Shown: positions 60,746 to 64,000 of the stretch, in pieces | How the letters are laid out: every line of letters begins with the position of its first letter | Position numbering within the stretch: the stretch's first letter is position 1 | Origin: Sva-07 sp963715825 | GTDB taxonomy: Bacteria; Actinomycetota; Acidimicrobiia; Acidimicrobiales; Ilumatobacteraceae | DNA length: 64,000 nt | Reading direction: 5' to 3' | NCBI GenBank assembly: GCA_963715825.1 | Contig: CAVQSI010000041.1 | Coordinates: 186,001-250,000 of the forward strand | Notes under the pieces: generated by a model | Told to the model about the DNA's origin: nothing | What the model saw: only the letters and a program-made list of their open reading frames with translations | Database searches by the model: none | Position numbers and translations under genes: made by a program

Positions 60746-60783
60746 GTTTCCGCGCGACCTGTCCGCGCGGAAACTCATCGCTT
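60737..60783. repeat. Palindromic repeat family 2, copy 2 (bidirectional terminator)
   Basis: A perfect 20-base stem, AAGCGATGAGTTTCCGCGCG (60737-60756) with its complement at 60764-60783, loop ACCTGTC. It joins two convergent genes: the left arm contains the LLM stop codon and the right arm reaches the first base of the facing gene's stop. Same stem and loop as at 14298-14342. Confidence 0.85.
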
Positions 60784-61073
60784 CACGAGTTGCGGACGAC
60801 CTCGAACGTTCGGCAGGTGCAGTCGCGTTTCCAGGTGCCCATCGAGGCGTCGACCGCCGCGAGTTCGTCCTCGGGGATCGACTTCCAGTGTTCGAGCGAC
60901 TCCCACTCGATCATGGCATGGACGTCGTCGGGTTCGTCGACGTCGACCCAGAGTTGCTTGCGGACGAAGCCGTCCTGGCCTTCGAGGAAGCGACTCCATG
61001 CCGCCTCTTCGACCTGCATCCACTGCTGACGCTCGTCGACGGGGACGTGGAACGTGAGGAATTCGATGACCAC
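60783..61073 (-). CDS. TIGR03792-family small protein
   Basis: A 96-residue alpha/beta-barrel-type protein: MVIEFLTFHVPVDERQQWMQ, then AWSRFLEGQDGFVRKQLWVD and VHAMIEWESLEHWKSIPEDE. This matches the uncharacterised TIGR03792 family, related in fold to antibiotic-biosynthesis monooxygenases, though catalytic residues are not defined. Start ATG 61073. It lies 54 bases past the amidohydrolase stop on the same strand and may be read from that gene's promoter. Confidence 0.82.
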   Translation of the reverse strand: MVIEFLTFHVPVDERQQWMQVEEAAWSRFLEGQDGFVRKQLWVDVDEPDDVHAMIEWESLEHWKSIPEDELAAVDASMGTWKRDCTCRTFEVVRNS

Positions 61074-61127
61074 GTGGTGAACCTTTCGTGCTGTCCGTGA
61101 TCGGCGACTGCGCGGTGACGGGTGGCC

Positions 61128-62333
61128 CTATGGTGCCACGACCTCGACCCCGCGACGGAACATCCTGCGGGGCGCTGGGCCCTCGGCGATCGCCTGACGC
61201 AACGAGGTACCGGCGACCACCATGAGATCGGCGGCGTCGCCCGGCTCGATCGCACCGCCGGTCAGGCCGAGCACACGCCGAGAAGCGCCGCTCACCGAGT
61301 CCCACGCAATGTGGGGGAGGTCATGCGCGACGAGGACCATCAGCGAGGCGGTCTCGAACGGGCACGCTCGGCCCATCGGGTTGAACGGGTCCTGCAGGTT
61401 GTCAGCACCTGCTGCGACCGCGACACCGGCACCTCGAAGGGCGTCGACTGCGGTGAGGCCGCGGGGCACGGGCTGCTGGTCGCGGCCACCGAGCCAGAGG
61501 TTGGTGTGGGGGAGTGCGACCACACCGATGCCGGCGGCCGCAACGAGTTCGGCGATGCGCTGCTGCTCGGTGGCGTCGCGCTGGCCGAGGCTGACGCAGT
61601 GGCTGGCGGTGACCCGGTGGGGAAACCCGGCGAGGACCTGGGTGGCGAGGTACTCGAGGCCCATCACCGTCGGATCGAGCGTCTCGTCGGTGTGCAGGTC
61701 GACGCCGACGCCGGCGTCCGACGCGATCTCGAGAAAGACGTCGGTGGCCGCCTCGATCGAGCGGTCCGGCTCGAGGTGTGGGCACCCACCGACGAGGTCG
61801 GCGCCAGCGGCGAGCGCCTCGCGCAGGAGCGCGCGGTGGCCGGACCCGGCGGCGCCGACCACCGGCATTCCCGTCAAGGCGACGATCTCGACGTCGATCA
61901 CGTCGGCGACGCGGCGCCGCACTTCGACGAGCGCCTCGACGTTGCGCAGCCCGCCGTACTCGGTGGTGTCGGCATGGGTGCGCACGGCGACGTACCCGTT
62001 GGCGGCCATCAGCCGAGCAGCCCGTTCGGCGCGTTCGACGATGTCGTCGCCGGTGATGCGGTCGGCGAGGGCGATCATCGCATCGATGGCGCCGGCGAGA
62101 TCGCCCGTGCGATTCTCGACCCGCTCGGCGAGGAAGGCCTTGTCGAGATGCGCGTGCGGCTCGACGGCCGCCGGGAGCAGCAGGGACCCGGCGAGATCGA
62201 CGATGTCGCCGTCCGTTGCGGCCAGATCGGGACCGACCTCGGCGATGACGCCGTCGACGATCAAGACGTCGGTGGGTCCGTCTGTCACGGCTCCGTGAAC
62301 AATCGTCGCTTGCCGTAGGAGGGTGCTGGACAT
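61128..62333 (-). CDS. Cytosine-deaminase-like amidohydrolase
   Basis: A 401-residue metal-dependent amidohydrolase. The metal-binding HxH is in LPAAVEPHAHLDKAFLAERV, with further ligands in VDLHTDETLDP and VTASHCVSLGQ, and the last Asp in AGADNLQDPFNPMGR; this set is that of the CodA/AtzC group, which deaminates cytosine, creatinine or aminated s-triazines. The ATG at 62333 (MSSTLLRQATIV) is preferred to one at 62354, which would overlap the divergent gene. Fits the heterocycle theme of the region; exact substrate unknown. Confidence 0.88.
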   Translation of the reverse strand: MSSTLLRQATIVHGAVTDGPTDVLIVDGVIAEVGPDLAATDGDIVDLAGSLLLPAAVEPHAHLDKAFLAERVENRTGDLAGAIDAMIALADRITGDDIVERAERAARLMAANGYVAVRTHADTTEYGGLRNVEALVEVRRRVADVIDVEIVALTGMPVVGAAGSGHRALLREALAAGADLVGGCPHLEPDRSIEAATDVFLEIASDAGVGVDLHTDETLDPTVMGLEYLATQVLAGFPHRVTASHCVSLGQRDATEQQRIAELVAAAGIGVVALPHTNLWLGGRDQQPVPRGLTAVDALRGAGVAVAAGADNLQDPFNPMGRACPFETASLMVLVAHDLPHIAWDSVSGASRRVLGLTGGAIEPGDAADLMVVAGTSLRQAIAEGPAPRRMFRRGVEVVAP

Positions 62334-62352
62334 CTGCGCGAAACTACTGGCC

Positions 62353-63528
62353 ATGAGCGAACGACCGGACCTGAAACTCGGTGCCTTCTTCTTCGGCGGC
62401 GTCGAGATGGACGATGCAGGAGCCGGTGCCCCGGCGCCGATGGATCGCCGCTACACGAACGACGAGTGCTGGAAGGCGACGCTCGACTACGTCAACTCCG
62501 CCAAGGAGGCCGAGCGGCTCGGATTCGACTCGTTCTGGACCACGGAGCACCACTTCCAGTACGAGGGCTACGAGGTGATCCCCAACGGTCTGTTGATCTC
62601 CACGTGGATCGCTGCGCAGACCACCACGTTGCGCTTCGGCGCCATGTTCAACGTGGTGCCCCAGTGGAATCCACTGCGGCTCGCCGAGGACTTCGCAACC
62701 CTGCACAACCTCTCGGGTGGGCGCGGCATGCTCGGCGTCGGCCGGGGCACCGTGCCGCGCGAGGTCCTGCACCTCAACGACAAGGGGGTGTCGATCGGCT
62801 CGCACGACAACCCCGACCAGGCCGACGCCGACACGTTCAACCGCGAGGTGTTCGAGGAGTCGATGGAGATCGTCCGGCGGGCGCTCACCGAGGAGTCGTT
62901 CTCGTTCCAGGGCAAGCACTTCCAGATCCCCATCCCGGGCATCCCGGATCGGGGCTCGACGGTGCAGGAGCTCACGCTCATCCCCAAGCCGATCCACCCC
63001 TTCGAGATCTGGCAGGCGGTCACGTCGCCCCCCACGCTCGACTACGTGCCCGTCGTCGACCACGGCGCGGTGTTCTGGAACCAGCACTACAGCTTCATCA
63101 AGCGGTTCTGGGACACGTACGCCGAGAAGTACCACGCCGCTCACGACGTCGAGTTGGCATCGCACGAGAAGCGGATGCTGGTGGTGGCGTTCCGTATCGA
63201 GGACACGATGGAGGAGGCCCGGGCGTCGGCGCTACCGGGCCACGACGAGTTCTGGAAGTTCCTCGGGCCCTACGGCTGGAGCCGTGGCTACATGGGCCCC
63301 GACGGCAAGCCGGCCAAGCCCGGCCTGATCCCGACGCTCGACGAGTCGATCGAGAACAAGACGATCCTCGTCGGCCCGCCCGAGAAGGTCGCCGAGGAGA
63401 TCTCGTTCTACCGCGACCTACTCGGTCTCGAATACCTCACCCTGTTCCCGCACCTGCTCGGCGACCCGTACAAGAAGGCCGACGAGCAGATGGCCCGCTT
63501 CGCCGAAGAGGTTCTGCCCCTGCTCTGA
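62353..63528 (+). CDS. Luciferase-like (LLM) flavin-dependent monooxygenase 2
   Basis: A 391-residue monooxygenase of the bacterial-luciferase family, longer than the first LLM gene. LKLGAFFFGGVEMDD opens the barrel; RLGFDSFWTTEHHFQYEGYE, FNVVPQWNPLRLAEDFATLH and LSGGRGMLGVGRGTVPREVL are conserved. The EHH sequence is the usual flavin/substrate-site element of FMN-dependent members. ATG 62353 is only 19 bases from the divergent amidohydrolase start. It ends before a family-1 palindrome shared with the convergent ggt gene. Confidence 0.92.
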   Translation: MSERPDLKLGAFFFGGVEMDDAGAGAPAPMDRRYTNDECWKATLDYVNSAKEAERLGFDSFWTTEHHFQYEGYEVIPNGLLISTWIAAQTTTLRFGAMFNVVPQWNPLRLAEDFATLHNLSGGRGMLGVGRGTVPREVLHLNDKGVSIGSHDNPDQADADTFNREVFEESMEIVRRALTEESFSFQGKHFQIPIPGIPDRGSTVQELTLIPKPIHPFEIWQAVTSPPTLDYVPVVDHGAVFWNQHYSFIKRFWDTYAEKYHAAHDVELASHEKRMLVVAFRIEDTMEEARASALPGHDEFWKFLGPYGWSRGYMGPDGKPAKPGLIPTLDESIENKTILVGPPEKVAEEISFYRDLLGLEYLTLFPHLLGDPYKKADEQMARFAEEVLPLL

Positions 63529-63537
63529 CTCCGGGGG

Positions 63538-63584
63538 TTCTCGTGAACAAGTACGCGCTCTGACCGCACACTTGTTCACGAGAA
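63538..63584. repeat. Palindromic repeat family 1, copy 2 (between convergent genes)
   Basis: TTCTCGTGAACAAGT (63538-63552) pairs perfectly with ACTTGTTCACGAGAA (63570-63584), loop of 17 with GCGCTC as in copy 1 (2723-2771). It fills the space between the LLM stop at 63528 and the ggt stop at 63590 and probably terminates both. Confidence 0.85.
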
Positions 63585-63589
63585 GCGAG

Positions 63590-64000
63590 TCAGAGGCCGG
63601 CGGCGGAACCGACGACGGACCGGGGGTCGGCGGCGCCGGCGAACATGCCGGAGTCCTCGACCACGATCGCATGCGCATGGCCGAATCCCGAATCCCAGGC
63701 CGGTCGTTGCTCGCCGCGGTGGCCACGAGCGTTCAGCGCTTCGACCCAATCCGGTGGGGCGTGGCCCTCCACGTGGACGAGCGGACCGCCGGCGCCGGTC
63801 CAGGTGTCGAAGCCGGTGTCGGGGCCATGCAGGATCCAGCGGGCTGCATCGATCGCAGCCGTCGGCGACTGGCCGTGGCGGAACAGTCGGGCCGCGATCT
63901 GCAGGAGGATCTGTGGCTGTGCGTCGCCGCCCATCGTGCCGAACACCGACGCGAGGCGTCCCGACCGGGTGGCCAACGCCGGCGACAGTGTGTGGGGCGG
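63590..64000 (-). CDS. ggt: Gamma-glutamyltransferase, 3' part only
   Basis: The frame is open from the window edge to a stop at 63590, giving the last ~136 residues of a gamma-glutamyltransferase small subunit. VFGTMGGDAQPQILLQIAAR is the signature block; RWILHGPDTGF and GHAHAIVV follow, the last ending in FAGAADPRSVVGSAAG, the usual C-terminus. The nucleophilic Thr and the large subunit lie outside. The enzyme hydrolyses or transfers gamma-glutamyl groups, for example from glutathione, usually outside the membrane. Confidence 0.88.
   Translation of the reverse strand, partial: PPHTLSPALATRSGRLASVFGTMGGDAQPQILLQIAARLFRHGQSPTAAIDAARWILHGPDTGFDTWTGAGGPLVHVEGHAPPDWVEALNARGHRGEQRPAWDSGFGHAHAIVVEDSGMFAGAADPRSVVGSAAGL

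Noticed and set aside
1..64000. tRNA, rRNA, CRISPR array, insertion sequence, replication origin
   Set aside because: No tRNA-like T-loop GGTTCGA(A/N)TCC context, no spaced identical repeats of CRISPR type, no transposase or integrase reading frame and no dnaA-box cluster were recognised.

Overview
The window looks like chromosomal DNA of a high-GC actinobacterium, most likely a marine Acidimicrobiia member close to Ilumatobacter. This is inferred from GC-rich codon use, frequent GTG starts, an SPERILDTR-type secreted protein, and -10 boxes of the TAGGTT kind sitting 6-10 bases before start codons. No rRNA, tRNA, CRISPR array, transposase or integrase was seen.

Layout. 1-2.7 kb: truncated lipoprotein, HTH/RES toxin-antitoxin pair, MATE exporter. 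2.8-9.2 kb: trpS diverging from a tightly coupled housekeeping run scpA-scpB-rluB-tyrA-aroA-HAD phosphatase. 9.3-14.3 kb: decaprenyl-phosphate-arabinose (DPA) module (UbiA-type phosphoribosyltransferase, methyltransferase, DprE1, DprE2, GT4 glycosyltransferase). 14.4-22.9 kb: mixed genes (secreted protein, dolichol-phosphate-mannose-synthase remnant, VOC protein, P450, GNAT, ABC-2 exporter, NarL-type two-component system). 22.9-31.5 kb: gene-poor accessory stretch with VapBC, small hypothetical proteins almost all on the minus strand, and a dispersed diverged repeat in their spacers; then a coupled regulator/membrane-protein pair with a palindromic operator, a GerMN lipoprotein, and a membrane-anchored GNAT protein. 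31.5-45.3 kb: a minus-strand cell-envelope glycan block: polyprenol-phosphate mannose synthase, two giant AftD-like arabinofuranosyltransferases, a PIG-V-like mannosyltransferase and an OafA/SGNH acyltransferase. 45.3-64 kb: catabolic block with a three-subunit molybdenum hydroxylase, methyltransferase, phosphoribosyltransferase, site-2 protease, FAD oxidoreductase, creatininase-family protein, M20 carbamoylase, NitT/TauT-type ABC importer, two flavodoxin-fold reductases, two luciferase-like monooxygenases, a cytosine-deaminase-like amidohydrolase and the 3' part of a gamma-glutamyltransferase.

How it fits together. The UbiA/DprE1/DprE2 genes would make decaprenylphosphoryl-arabinose and the AftD-like enzymes are its expected consumers, so the two envelope blocks probably serve one arabinan-containing glycan. 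The 45-63 kb block reads as import and stepwise opening of a nitrogen heterocycle (purine, hydantoin, creatinine or pyrimidine type); the true substrate cannot be read from sequence.

Two structural themes recur. First, long palindromes with conserved loops occur at gene 3' ends and repeat across the window. Second, seven single-base frameshifts interrupt six otherwise intact genes, with a possible eighth at a VOC gene start. Each is restored by one base at or near a G/C run, so base-calling error is as likely as real gene decay; these genes are reported at full reconstructed length and flagged.
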